The notes beneath the pieces were generated by a model, which was not told the DNA's origin, did no database searches, and saw only the letters and a list, made by a program, of their open reading frames with translations. Below are positions 43,228 to 53,200 of a DNA stretch of 64,000 nucleotides, piece by piece; positions within the stretch are counted from its first letter, which is position 1, and each line of letters starts with the position of its first letter. The stretch is taken from positions 110,174,965 through 110,238,964 of the forward strand of contig NC_081844.1 in NCBI RefSeq assembly GCF_963259705.1, read 5' to 3'. A program made the translations under genes and the position numbers. Source of the DNA: Myotis daubentonii. Lineage: Eukaryota; Chordata; Mammalia; Chiroptera; Vespertilionidae.

Positions 43228-43342
43228 AGCCGGCCGGGTGGCTCGGGGTTGAGCATCGACCTATGAACCAGGAGGTCAGGGGTCGGGTCCTGGCCGTATG
43301 CCTGGTTGCAGGCTGATCCCCAGTGGAAGGCAGCCGATCAGG
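43228..43342 (+). mobile_element. VES-type SINE, 3' truncated
   Basis: CCGGCCGGGTGGCTCGG head, CCTATGAACCAGGAGGTCAG and AGGCAGCCGATCAGGGA; the CT-rich part and tail are missing. Confidence 0.88.
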
Positions 43343-44220
43343 GAGCCGTGCTGAGAGCGTGTTACATCCACTCGGCCCTTCCCAGAACCCCCTGTGCGTG
43401 AAGCTGTGCAGGCCCCGCCTCCTCGCGAATGTGACGGACCCGGGGCCTCCAGCTCCGACAGGGGGGCCAGGAGCCCCTCTCCGCGGCGGGGCCTCCCCGA
43501 GGGGGGACAGGAGCGCCTCCCGGCCCCGGTCTAGTCCGTGCCGGGAGCGGGCACGGGGGCTCTGCTTCCAGAGCCAATTCTGCTGCCAGGGCCAGTGGCG
43601 GGCGACACCGTCTGCTGGCTTTCCAGGCCACGCTGCTTCCTGTTGCATGAACAATACAGGGCCCTCTCGGGATCTGGCTGTCATGGCTGCAGGAAAGGGA
43701 GCAGAAAGGCCCCATGGTGGGACCCGGGCGGTGGGGGCCGGGGCGGCGGGGCCGGGGGCGGTGGGGGCAGGTGCACAGGGCAAGGCTGCACCTGGAGAGG
43801 ATTCGCCTCTGAAGGGCCCGGGGCGGGCTCTTTGCATAAAGAAAACCTGCCACTTTCAAAGGTGGGAGCCCAAAGCAGAAACACCAAGAACCTCCAAGGA
43901 GGCGAATAATTTTCCCACGTGAACCCCACCTCCCCCCACGCAATGCGCGGCAGGAGGACGGAGCCGCGAGCGGGGGAGGAGGCGCGTGTCCAACATCCTG
44001 TGGGAAGGGCCTGGCTGCCTTCCCTCGGCCTGGGCTCCTGGCCCCGAAGTGGACGCTCCCTTCCCGGGAGCCCTGGCCCTCGCCTGGGAGGCGGCCCCTC
44101 GGACGGGGCGGCGCTGGCCCTGCTGACCGCCTCCTCCGGGGGAGACGTGGGGGACGGTTTCGGGCCGCAGCCGCCCGCAGCCGCAGGAACCGCTCAAAGC
44201 CCAGGACGGCCGCACGCTCC
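43343..44220. other. GC-rich stretch
   Basis: Nothing recognised. Confidence 0.4.
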
Positions 44221-44345
44221 TGCCTTCATCATGATTTTCCTTCTCGTTGAGCTCGCTAATTAAATCATTAAAATTTTACCTGCACTTAACCATGGCTCCG
44301 AACCGCTTGAAACATTTAATTAGCATGCGGCAAGAGGCACACGGG
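44221..44345. promoter_or_regulatory. Candidate conserved non-coding element (short)
   Basis: A sharp AT-rich pocket with GAGCTCGCTAATTAAATCAT TAAAATTTTACC near 44250 and AAACATTTAATTAGCATGCG near 44310 in otherwise GC-rich DNA. Paired homeodomain-type cores, no repeat match seen. Confidence 0.45.
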
Positions 44346-44655
44346 AGCCGGCCGCCCCGGCAGGTCGGGTCGATGGGGAAGGCGGGGGACGGGATGAAAG
44401 AGGGCGGAAGGGTTGTGTGCAGACCGGCCTTCGCTGGATTAGAGCGGGCGGAGGGCGCAGACCCACCGGCCTTTGTTCAGGAGCTGCACCTGCGACCAGA
44501 CAGGTGCCCACCCAGAGGGGCAATCCCAGGCACCTGCCGGTGTACCCCAGGGCGGAGGGGGAGGGAGAAGAGAGAGAGGGAGAGGGCACCAGGGTGAGCA
44601 TCCAGGGCTCCTGTCTCAAACATCTAAATTGCATTTTAAAATTTATATCCATTTT
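44346..44655. other. Non-repetitive stretch
   Basis: Nothing recognised. Confidence 0.4.
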
Positions 44656-44745
44656 GCCCGGATGGCGTGGCTCCGTGGTTGAGTGTCAACCGATGAACCA
44701 GGAGGTCAGGTTCAATTCCCAGTCAGGGCACGTGCCCGGGTTGCC
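44656..44745 (+). mobile_element. VES-type SINE, 3' truncated
   Basis: GCGTGGCTCCGTGGTTGAGT, CGATGAACCAGGAGGTCAG and TTCAATTCCCAGTCAGGGCA are present; it stops after the CCGGGTTGC segment. Confidence 0.88.
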
Positions 44746-45216
44746 TGGCTCGGGCTTCTGCCCCGCCCCTTCCCCCGCACACACCTGACCGTCCAGGCCA
44801 GGCAGCAGGTGAGCCCGGAGCGCCCGCCCCTCCCCGGCCCCGTCACGGCTGTTTTGGGGGGGTTCAGGGGATTCTTCCCTCCCTGCCCCCCCCGCCCCCG
44901 GGCTCCCCAGCTGCCTTGGACACACCTGGCGTTCATGCCCTCAGGGTCCGGAGCGCAGGAGGTGAGCGTTCGGACGCAGAATGGCCCAGGGCGCGAGGAC
45001 GGGCTGACAGGGAACCGGCCTGTGTGGGAGGAGGCAGTGAGAGGTGGAGGCTCTGGGGCTTGAGCACCACCTTGGGAGTTTGCCCCTTGGCCCGGGACCG
45101 GCTCTGGGCAGAGGGAGGCTGCTTGCCAGGCTGCTCCCCTGGCGGCTGCCCTGCGTGGCCGTGACCAGGACTGCCCCGTGGCCCATCCTCCAGTGACAGC
45201 CCAGGGTTTCAGTGAA
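44746..45216. other. GC-rich stretch
   Basis: Nothing recognised. Confidence 0.4.
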
Positions 45217-45230
45217 TTCCTGAGGTTTCT

Positions 45231-45482
45231 CTTTTTTTAAAAGAAAGAAGCACACTATTGCAATTTTAAATATTTTTTTCTAAAAATATTTTTATTGATT
45301 TTCAGAGAGAGGAAGGGGGAGAGAGAAACATCCATGATGGGAGAGAATCATGGATCGCCTGCCTCCTGCACGCCCCCCACTGGGGATCGGCCCGCAACCC
45401 GGGCCTGTGCCCTGACCGGGAATCGAACCGTGACCTCCTGATTCCTAGGCCGACGTGCAAGCCCTGAGCCAGGCCGCCGGGC
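45231..45482 (-). mobile_element. VES-type SINE with perfect 14-bp target duplication
   Basis: Minus-strand VES with B box GGTTCGATTCC; flanks TTCCTGAGGTTTCT at 45217-45230 and 45483-45496 are identical. Confidence 0.96.
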
Positions 45483-45496
45483 TTCCTGAGGTTTCT

Positions 45497-45908
45497 TACA
45501 AGAGCCGGGAAGCGAGTGAGCGAGAGGGGCCACAGGCGGAGACGCACGGCCCTGTGGGCACCACGCGGCCTTGGCTTTGCTCACGGGCGCGCATGCCTCC
45601 CCTGCCCCCCTCCCCCCGCCCCAGCACATCAGTCACCCCCACCCCGGGCAGCGAGGGCATGTGCCAGGGAGGTTACGGTGGATTCCTGGGCTGGGCCGGG
45701 GGAGGGGAGTCGCACTGTCCTCCCGTCAGGAGGACATGACGCAGGAGAAAGCAGAAAGGCCCGTGCGGAGCCTCCGGAACTTTCTGCCGCCCCCGGCACT
45801 CCCCGGGGCTTTATTGACGCCCCAGGCAGCTCAGGTGGAGCGGGATCTGCGTGGAGCTTCTAATTGGTCCTGTCTGCTCCTGAGCTACTTACCGAACACC
45901 ACCTGCCG
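45497..45908. other. GC-rich stretch
   Basis: Nothing recognised. Confidence 0.4.
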
Positions 45909-46706
45909 GTTACAGCCCCCTCCCTGGTCACAGCCCCCTCCCCGGTCACAGCCCCCTCCCCGGTCACAGCCCCCTCCCCGTCACAGCCCCCTCCCCAGTC
46001 ACAGCCCCCTCCCCGGTCACAGCTCCCTCCCCGGTCACAGCCCCCTCCCCGGTCACAGCCCCCTCGCCGGTCACAGCCCCCTCCCCGGTCACAGCCCCCT
46101 CGCGGGTCACAGCCCCCTTGCCGGTCACAGCCCCCTCCCCGTCACAGCCCCCTCGCCGGTCACAGCCCCCTCCCCGGTCACAGCCCCCTCGCCGGTCACA
46201 GCCCCCTCGCCGGTCACAGCCCCCTCCCCGTCACAGCCCCCTCGCCGGTCACAGCCCCCTCCCCGGTCACAGCCCCCTCCCCGGTCACAGCCCCCTCCCT
46301 GGTCACAGCCCCCTCCCCGGTCACAGCCCCCTCGCCGGTCACAGCCCCCTTGCTGTGAACCAGTTACAGCCCCCTCGCCGGTTACAGCCCCCTCCCCAGT
46401 CACAGCCCCCTCGCCGGTCACAGCCCCCTCCCCGGTTACAGCCCCCTCCCCGGTCACAGCCCCCTCCCCGGTCACAGCCCCCTCGCCGGTCACAGCCCCC
46501 TCCCCGGTTACAGCCCCCTCCCCGGTCACAGCCCCCTCCCCGGTCACAGCCCCCTCGCCGGTCACAGCCCCCTCCCCGGTTACAGCCCCCTCCCCGGTCA
46601 CAGCCCCCTCGCCGGTCACAGCCCCCTCCCCGGTTACAGCCCCCTCCCCGGTCACAGCCCCCTCCCCGGTCACAGCCCCCTCCCCGGTCACAGCCCCCTC
46701 GCCGTG
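45909..46706 (+). repeat. 18-bp minisatellite, about 44 units
   Basis: Tandem CAGCCCCCTCCCCGGTCA with CTCG, CCCT, CCAG and GGTTA variants and a few 17-bp units. One irregular unit lies near 46352-46368. From 46381 on, GGTTA-bearing units recur every 54 or 72 bp, a higher-order pattern. The minus strand has GGGGAGGGGG in most units. Frames up to 378 residues are artefacts of the 18-bp period. Confidence 0.97.
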
Positions 46707-47139
46707 AACTGAGCTCAGGACCTCCCCTGACCAGGGAGGGTTCCCGGCGGCTGGACGGGCGGAAATGTTCGCACCAGGCCCTGGGGGCGGCTGGGCGAGA
46801 GCCACGCCTGTCTCTTCCCCTCCACGCAAGGTTCCCGGGGCCGTGGCCAGAGATCTCCCAGGAGTCCTCGCTGCGGTGCATGTGAGCCCAAGGCCAGCAG
46901 CCTTGGCAACCACTGGAAATTGCTAGAAACCCACACCTACTGTGTCAGTGTTACCTGGGTCTTCAGGTGGCCTGTCAGGTGACACAAGCACATCGCAGCG
47001 TGAGGAGCACGTCTCTGAGATGCTCAGTCGGGACGAAGCGAAGGCCGCCCGGGGGAGAGCCGGAGGGAAGAACTCTCGGTCCACTGAGTCCGAATGAACA
47101 GCCCAGAAAGGGAACGCAGCCACGGAGATGGGCTCTGTT
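46707..47139. other. Non-repetitive stretch
   Basis: Begins with a residue of the array end (CGTGAACTGAGCTCAGG). Otherwise nothing recognised. Confidence 0.4.
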
Positions 47140-48015
47140 GCGGAGAGAATGCCTGTGTCCCCCAGTTACCTGTTGAGACCCTACTCCCCAATGTGTTGGT
47201 TCGGAGGTGGGGCCTCTGGGTGCTGACTAAGCCGTGGGGTGGGACCCTCATGACAGGGACCTGCATCCTTCTAAATGGCCCTGAGAGTCCCTGGCCCCGT
47301 CTGCCATGTGGGGACACGGCAAGAAGACACCACTGTGAACCAAGAAACGCACCTCACCAGACACCACCCTGCTGACCATGGGCGTTCCGCCTCCAGAACC
47401 GTGAGAAGGAAATGCCCATCTACATATATAAAAGGCTAATGTGCTAAGTGTCCGACCATCCAACGGGTCACTATGACGTGCACTGACCACCAGGGGGCAG
47501 GTGCTCAATGCAGGAGCTGCAGAGTTGCAGTGAGTTGGCAGTGGTGGTTGACAGATGACGCACTCTGAAACCAGAGAGGAGGGAGCCCGATTCCTCAGGG
47601 GGCCGCGTGATTCCACCTTTGGCCGTGGGTTATGTTGTGGCTGGGGCGCTGTCGGCCCCGAATCTGGTTTACGGCACACTGTGCTTGCGTTCCACACCCT
47701 GCATGACAGCAACTTTGCAGAGTGCCCTCTCCCACTCCGGGGCCCTCGGGGGATGTCAGGGAGCAGGTTTCGGCCCGATCCCCACAGGCCAGGCCGAGGG
47801 ACCCCACCTGCCGGAGGGACCCCCGCTCACTCCACAGACGCTGGGGAGAGACCACAGGAGGTTGGCTCCAGGGTGTGTCCAGCCCCTCTCACCCAGTCCC
47901 GCCCCGCCGGCCACCTTCTAATTAATTTCCTTTCAATGTGCACGAATCCGTGCACCGGGTCACTAGCTGTTTATAAGGACCCGCTGTGGGGTTCGATTAC
48001 AGCAGCCTCCCTTGC
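47140..48015 (+). mobile_element. MaLR-type LTR split by a Helitron
   Basis: The left part (47140-47418) matches the copy at 23440-23735 in order, including GGTGGGGCCTCTGGGTGCTG, CCATGTGGGGACACGGCAAG and CCGCCTCCAGAACCGTGAGA. The LTR end resumes after the Helitron with CTGTTTATAAGGACCCGCTG (47967-47986) and ACAGCAGCC. Confidence 0.8.
47419..47966 (+). mobile_element. Non-autonomous Helitron (HeliBat-type)
   Basis: 548 bp from TCTACATATATAAAAGGC (after A at 47418) to CACTAG. Contains ATGCTAAGTG-type and GACCACCAGGGGGCAG segments shared with 12178-13528. The hairpin GTGCACGAATCCGTGCAC (47938-47955, 7-bp stem) lies 11 bases before the end. The 3' flank is C rather than the usual T. Confidence 0.93.
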
Positions 48016-48479
48016 CCAGGAAAAGAAATAGCTGCTCTTGGAGCTGCGCTTCTTTTGGGGTAAAGGAAGCGTGCACCCCCTCTCGGCTGGAGGAGGTGCT
48101 GGTGCCCAGAAGAGCCGTAAGAGCACCGAGAAGACAGGAAGAAAGAAAATGCTGCCCGGACCCTGTACATTTCCCTCCCCACCTGCACCTGGCGGGAGCT
48201 CGCGCCCTCTGCTGGTCGCCAGGAGAACTACACCTGGGGCTGCATTTGGGGGGCTGGCTCAATCAGACCCCCGGGGAGTTCCAACAGCAAGCACAGCCAA
48301 CAATCACCGAGGCCGCTCTGTCCAGGGCCGTGTCCTAGGGTTTCTATCCTCGCCCGTTGGGTTCTCACAGTCCCCGCGAGACGCTTGCCAGAGACGGCAA
48401 CACCTGCGCCGGCCCTCCGCGCTGCACCCCCCCGCCCCGTGCTGCGCCCCCCGGCAGTAAAACTTAATGTGCGGCATCA
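48016..48479. other. Non-repetitive stretch
   Basis: Nothing recognised. Confidence 0.4.
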
Positions 48480-48665
48480 GCCTCGCCACCTCAGTCCTGT
48501 CAAGTGCAGCTCAGTGGCATTAAGGAACCGCCATCCATCCCAGAGCTTCTTCATCTCCCCGAGACTCGGTCCCCGTCAAACCCTCACGCCCGCCTCCCCC
48601 AGCCCTGGGACCCGTTTCCCACCCTCTGTCTCCGTGGCTCTGACCACAGCTCCACCTCCTGCCTT
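48480..48665 (-). mobile_element. L1 3' UTR fragment, antisense
   Basis: GTGGCATTAAGGAACCGCCA TCCATCCCAGAGCTTCTTCA TCTCCC and CCCCCAGCCCTGGGACCC resemble the antisense L1M 3' UTR. Confidence 0.6.
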
Positions 48666-49159
48666 TTACAGCCTGGAGGCCAGACCTACCCCCAGCGAGG
48701 GACCGCGGCTCGCTTATGCGGGATCCGGAACCAACACGCACTGTCTCTGAGGCCGCGGGTCCGAGCCTTTTAAATTCGCTGATTTAAACCGCACCCCGGC
48801 TTTACTGCCAGGAAGCAGGCAGGGTGGGGACAGATGCAGTGTTGCCACCCAATAATTTTTTTTTTAAATTTACTTTGTGAAACAAGAAATGTGGCCCACA
48901 GTCTTATTTTTCTGGGAATGGATGTCAAACAAATAAAGAAAGGAGGGGGGGGGGGGACAGCCATAGCAACAGCCCCAGCTGCTTCAGCACGTTCTAGAAA
49001 GTGGGAGGCGGAGCCGCTCCTCCTGGGACACGACCTGGGAGGCTCCGCGTCCAGCGCGGCTTCTGGGGGGGCCGGCGGCTTCCTTCGTCCACTGCTACCA
49101 AGTTGGTGCTGCAAACCCGTGTGTAAGCATAAGCACAGCATCACCACAGCTCAGAACAC
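48666..49159. other. Non-repetitive stretch
   Basis: T-run near 48857 and G-run near 48944; nothing else. Confidence 0.4.
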
Positions 49160-49493
49160 TCCCCACGACTCCTCCAATAACCCAGTGCCTGCCACCCAGA
49201 GCACATCCATACAGGACCCACAACTCCTCCAATAACCCAGTGCCCGTCACCCCAGCACATCCATACAGGACCCACGACTCCTCCAATAACCCAGTGCCCG
49301 TCACCCCAGCACATCCATACAGGACCCACGACTCCTCCAATAACCCAGTGCCCGTCACTCCAGCACATCCACACAGGACCCACAACTCCTCCAATAACCC
49401 AGTGCCCGTCACCCCAGCACATCCATACAGGACCCACGACTCCTCCAATAACCCAGTGCCCGTCACCCCAGCACATCCATACAGGACCCACTC
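49160..49493 (+). repeat. 54-bp minisatellite, six units
   Basis: Units of GACTCCTCCAATAACCCAGT GCCCGTCACCCCAGCACATC CATACAGGACCCAC, about 54 bp apart, with few differences. The first unit is degenerate. Confidence 0.95.
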
Positions 49494-50135
49494 GAGACCA
49501 TTGCCTCGCAGCTGTTTCCTGGTCTCATTTTAAAACGTGGATGAGGAACTTAAAAAAGGGCCATGCGTCGTGGTCGGCCCAGCGTTCCCTGTCCCCTCTC
49601 ACCGCTGGCCCTCCTCCCCCTGCACGTACGTACTCCGTTGTCGTTATTTCATTTAATTCCTTACGGAGGGGCCTCTGTCGGCCGAGGTGCCCGCGGCCCA
49701 GGCTTGCCGGCTGCACCCCGTGGTGCCCCTTCCCACGCTCCTCTGTCCTCCGGACGGTCTGTGAACAGGGGTTGGACCTGGAGGCTTGCCCAGATTCGGG
49801 GTGTGTTTTCTGGCAAGAACGTGCCGCTGTGGGGTTCTGCGTCCTCCCAGGGGCGCACGCTGGGCTGTGTCCAGGGGAGGATGAGTGTGGTGCTCACTGC
49901 TCAGACCCGGGTGTCCACAGGCGCCTGCAGAACGGCCGCACTGGCGTTCCACCGGCCTCGTTCCTCCCCCGGCTGCGGGCTGCCTGGAGAGCCTGCCCCG
50001 CCCACAGTGCGCCCGTCCCTCCGCCTGGGGCACCGGTGCTGGTGGCAGGATAGATCCACGCGCTCCCCGTGTTGGTCAATGTTCACAACAAGTTGGTACC
50101 TCACACCCTCCAAAGGCCAGCGAAGGGTTTTCCTC
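49494..50135. other. Non-repetitive stretch
   Basis: Nothing recognised. Confidence 0.4.
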
Positions 50136-50346
50136 TTTAAATAGATTTGTGTTGATATCAGAGAGGAAGGGAGAGGGAGAGAGAGAGAAGCATCAATGGT
50201 GAGAGAGAATCGTGGACCGGCTGCCTCCTGCACGGCCCCACTGGGATCCAGCCCATAACCCAGGCCTGTGCCCTTGACTGGACTTGAACCTGGGACCCTC
50301 AGTCCGCAGGCTGATGCTCTATCCACTGAGCCACACCAGCCAGGGC
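50136..50346 (-). mobile_element. VES-type SINE
   Basis: Minus-strand VES of the ATAGAGC head type (TGCTCTATCCACTGAGCCAC on plus). Possible decayed duplication TTTTCCTCTTTAA / TTTTTCTCTTTAA. Confidence 0.93.
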
Positions 50347-51119
50347 TTTTTTCTCTTTAAGGATCATGATGGATTGAAAGGTATCTGACGTGTCTCACTC
50401 TGTGGCACTAGCCGTCCCTAAGGAGGCTGAGTGGTTGGAGGGTCACACACACACTCCCGACCCCGGACCAGGCAGCTGCCGGTACAAGAGCCACCGGGCT
50501 GCCGGGGAAAGACAGGGCCCCTCGTCCTGCCCGGGGCTGCAGCATCCCACTGGTCACCCAGGGGCTGCCACGTGCAGGGGGGTGACTCAGAGACAGAGCC
50601 GCCTGAGCAGAGAATGTTCCACAACCCAGCCCGGAGGTGGGAAGGGCCAGCCACCATTCCTGGTCGAGAGTGAGAAATCTGGACCCAGTTTCCCCTGACG
50701 GGGATTGGGGCTCGCTGGGCTGTGGTTGATGCAGACACTGAGTCCACGCCTTAACATGCACACACGCACACGCACACGTGCAAACACAGGCACACAGCGG
50801 CTGCACGCGGGGAAAATAGTTCCAGGCTCCTGACCCCACCTGCTGAAACGCAGCTGCCCTCACACCACAGCTGCCTCGATAAAGGAGGGGTCTGCCTTAA
50901 AGGCACAGCTCCCTCTGTGTCTGTGGGTTCCCTTGGTGCCCGCCCCCCAGCCCACCCCCGTCTCAGAACCCAGGCTGCTCCTGAGCAGCGAGACGCGGAC
51001 CAGCCGGGGCTGCCGGCTAAAGCGGGGCTGCTAAGGCCGTTTCCGGAGCCGCGGACACCCACGGGCACTCTCTCTATTCCATCCGCTCAGCTCAGTCCCG
51101 CTCAGGGCAGAGGCTGGAG
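50347..51119. other. Non-repetitive stretch
   Basis: Short CA/CG run at about 50756-50800. Nothing else recognised. Confidence 0.4.
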
Positions 51120-51620
51120 GTGAATTATTTATCCCCCATGAAGCCACGGCCAGAGGGAGAGCGGGAGAGCGAGCGAGCAGGAAAACAGCGGTTTCTGGGT
51201 CTGCCCTGCAGGTTCCAGCCTCCTCACTAAAACATGTTTTATTCTCCCTTCGTGTTTGAAAATGCCACGCGTGTCCCGCGCGGGAGAACAGGGTGCTGAC
51301 TTATTTAAAACGTTTGCACTGGATTACAGCATCGAGGGCGACAGGCAGGGAGCGGAGCAGGGAGCGCAGGGCCACGGTGTGTGCTGGGAGCGGAACGCTG
51401 AGCAGCCGTGTCTACACCGTCACCTGCCCGCTCGCCGCTAATGGCTCACACCTGCGCCGAGCCCGCCACGCCGCTCGGCTCGCCGCTCGTTTCTGCTCTA
51501 ATTAGCGAGGGGGCAGACGCACCGCCGCTTGCATAGAAATGTGGAGGCGGAACGATCTTCTTCCTACAATTCTTAGCCAAGAAATCAAGAAAAGACTGTG
51601 GTTTGGGGCTTCCCGGTGTC
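51120..51620. promoter_or_regulatory. Candidate conserved non-coding element
   Basis: Two AT-rich, CpG-bearing pockets: GTGAATTATTTATCCCCCAT near 51120 and CTGACTTATTTAAAACGTTT near 51296. A CTGCTCTAATTAGCGAGG motif lies near 51494 and a RUNX-like TGTGGTTTGG near 51597. No repeat recognised. Inference only. Confidence 0.35.
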
Positions 51621-51704
51621 ACCCCAGGGGTGGGGGTCCCGCCACCCAAGGAGAGGGTCACTCGGATACCGGCCGGCTCAGTCTTTCCCGGTGGGGCGGG
51701 GGCG

Positions 51705-51765
51705 TGCGGGGCCATCGCAGGCTGTGTGACCCCGGGCAAAGCACGCAACCTCTCTGAGCCTCAGG
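51705..51765 (+). mobile_element. MIR fragment
   Basis: GGCTGTGTGACCCCGGGCAA and CAACCTCTCTGAGCCTCAG. Confidence 0.75.
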
Positions 51766-52254
51766 CCGGGAATACACAGCCGGTCCCGTCTCGCTGGGAT
51801 GCTGCGGAGGCAAAGCCCTTGGACGGTGACAGGTGCTCCACGGCATCGTCCCCATGGCTGCTGCTCGGTGAGCCCCAATGTTCTTGACCGCCCCCCCCCC
51901 AAACTCCCCCCGGTGTTTCTCCGGCTCGCCGTTCTCCAGGCTTAGGCCAATTTTCACCGGCTGTTCTCAGCCCCCTGCTGCAGGCTCCTGCCTTCAACCA
52001 GCCCATGATGGGCACCCTCTCGTCCCCCCCTTTTCCCTCCTCCGCCCAAAACTCCGCTGAAGCTGCGCCTGGGCCGGCGGGCGCTGTGCTCGTGGAGCTC
52101 CCCGTGCGCACCGGCTCCATGCGTCTCCAGGACTTCCGGGCGCGGCTCCCTTGGGCCCGTTTCATGGATGAGGCCACCGAGACTGTAGGAAAACGCGGCC
52201 CAGACACAGACGGGCGGACAGCTCACGGCAGGGGGACGCTGCCTGTCAGGCTTT
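51766..52254. other. GC-rich stretch with possible MIR trace
   Basis: GCCCGTTTCATGGATGAGGC CACCGAGACTG near 52157 resembles an antisense MIR core. Nothing else. Confidence 0.4.
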
Positions 52255-52560
52255 GGCGACGTTGCCCCAACTCACAGGAGATGCAAATGGCATTGATCAC
52301 GAGAAGCCATTTTTCATCGATTCGATTAACCGATGATGAAAAGGGCAATGATTTCCAATACGGGCAAGACCGGGGGGAAACACGCGCTCACGGGCGTGGG
52401 AAGCCATGGGTGGATGCAGCCTTTGCAGGAATTCGCCTCACATGTCGGTTAACATTTAAAGCACAAGCCCTGTTCTCAGTTTTATTGGAAAAGAATGGCC
52501 GTGTGTCCCTGTGTGAGGGCAAGGCGGACAGCAGGGTGGTCTCATGGTCATGCCTGTGGC
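52255..52560. promoter_or_regulatory. Candidate conserved non-coding element with octamer and inverted repeat
   Basis: Contains an octamer core ATGCAAAT at 52280-52287. A near-palindromic segment, TTTTTCATCG...CGATGATGAAAA, spans 52310-52341. No repeat family seen. Confidence 0.42.
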
Positions 52561-52602
52561 ATGATTGCACGGCAGTTCACGAACACCCGTCTTCACGTAG
52601 AG

Positions 52603-52793
52603 CAGCGGTTCTCAACCTGTGGGTGGCGACCCCTTCGGCGGTCGAACGACCCTTTCACAGGGGTCGCCTAAGACCATCCTGCATATCAGATATTTACATG
52701 ACGGTTCATAACAGTCGCAACATGACAGGTATGAAGTAGCAACGAAAATAATGTTATGGTTGGGTCACAACAGGAGGAACTGTATTTAAAGGG
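52603..52793 (+). mobile_element. SPIN/URR1-like hAT MITE, 3' truncated
   Basis: Starts CAGCGGTTCTCAACCTGTGG and carries CGAACGACCCTTTCACAGGG GTCGCCTAAGACCATC and TGAAGTAGCAACGAAAATAA, as in SPIN/URR1-type hAT elements. The right terminus (TTGAGAACCACTG) is missing; the match stops in AACTGTATTTAAAGGG. Confidence 0.85.
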
Positions 52794-52984
52794 CCAGAAG
52801 GGAGGAACAAGAACAGAAGGGAGAGAACATGTTCTCGTGAGGCGAGCTCAGGGCGGACGCTCACCGTCCCCGCGTCGCCAGGGCGGGCTGTGGTCAGCAG
52901 GCGGGGCCTCCTGGGCCTGCTGGTCCCAGAGCCGGAGTCCGTCTCCTCTGACCGCCTCCCTCCCTTTCTCCCATGCCCAGGCCG

Positions 52985-53200
52985 CCGCCTCTGTAACCGC
53001 AGTCCGAGCTCTTTTTCTGAGTTCCGTGGGTTGGTTTTGCTTTGATTTCATGAAAAAGGGGGATCATACAGTTCGTCTTCCTCTGACCTAGCAGTTCACT
53101 TAGCACAGTGGCTCGAAGCTCTGTGCATGCTGTTGCGAACGGCAGGGTTGAATTCTTTTTCACGGAGGAACAGTGTTCATTGTGCACCGGCACCCAGGGG
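52985..53200 (-). mobile_element. L1 3' fragment, antisense
   Basis: GATCATACAGTTCGTCTTCC TCTGACCTAGCAGTTCACTT AGCACAGTGGC and TGCTGTTGCGAACGGCAGGG follow the antisense L1 order seen at 38300-38410. Confidence 0.75.

Noticed and set aside
45571..46707. 378-residue Pro/Ser-rich frame
   Set aside because: Arises from the 18-bp minisatellite.
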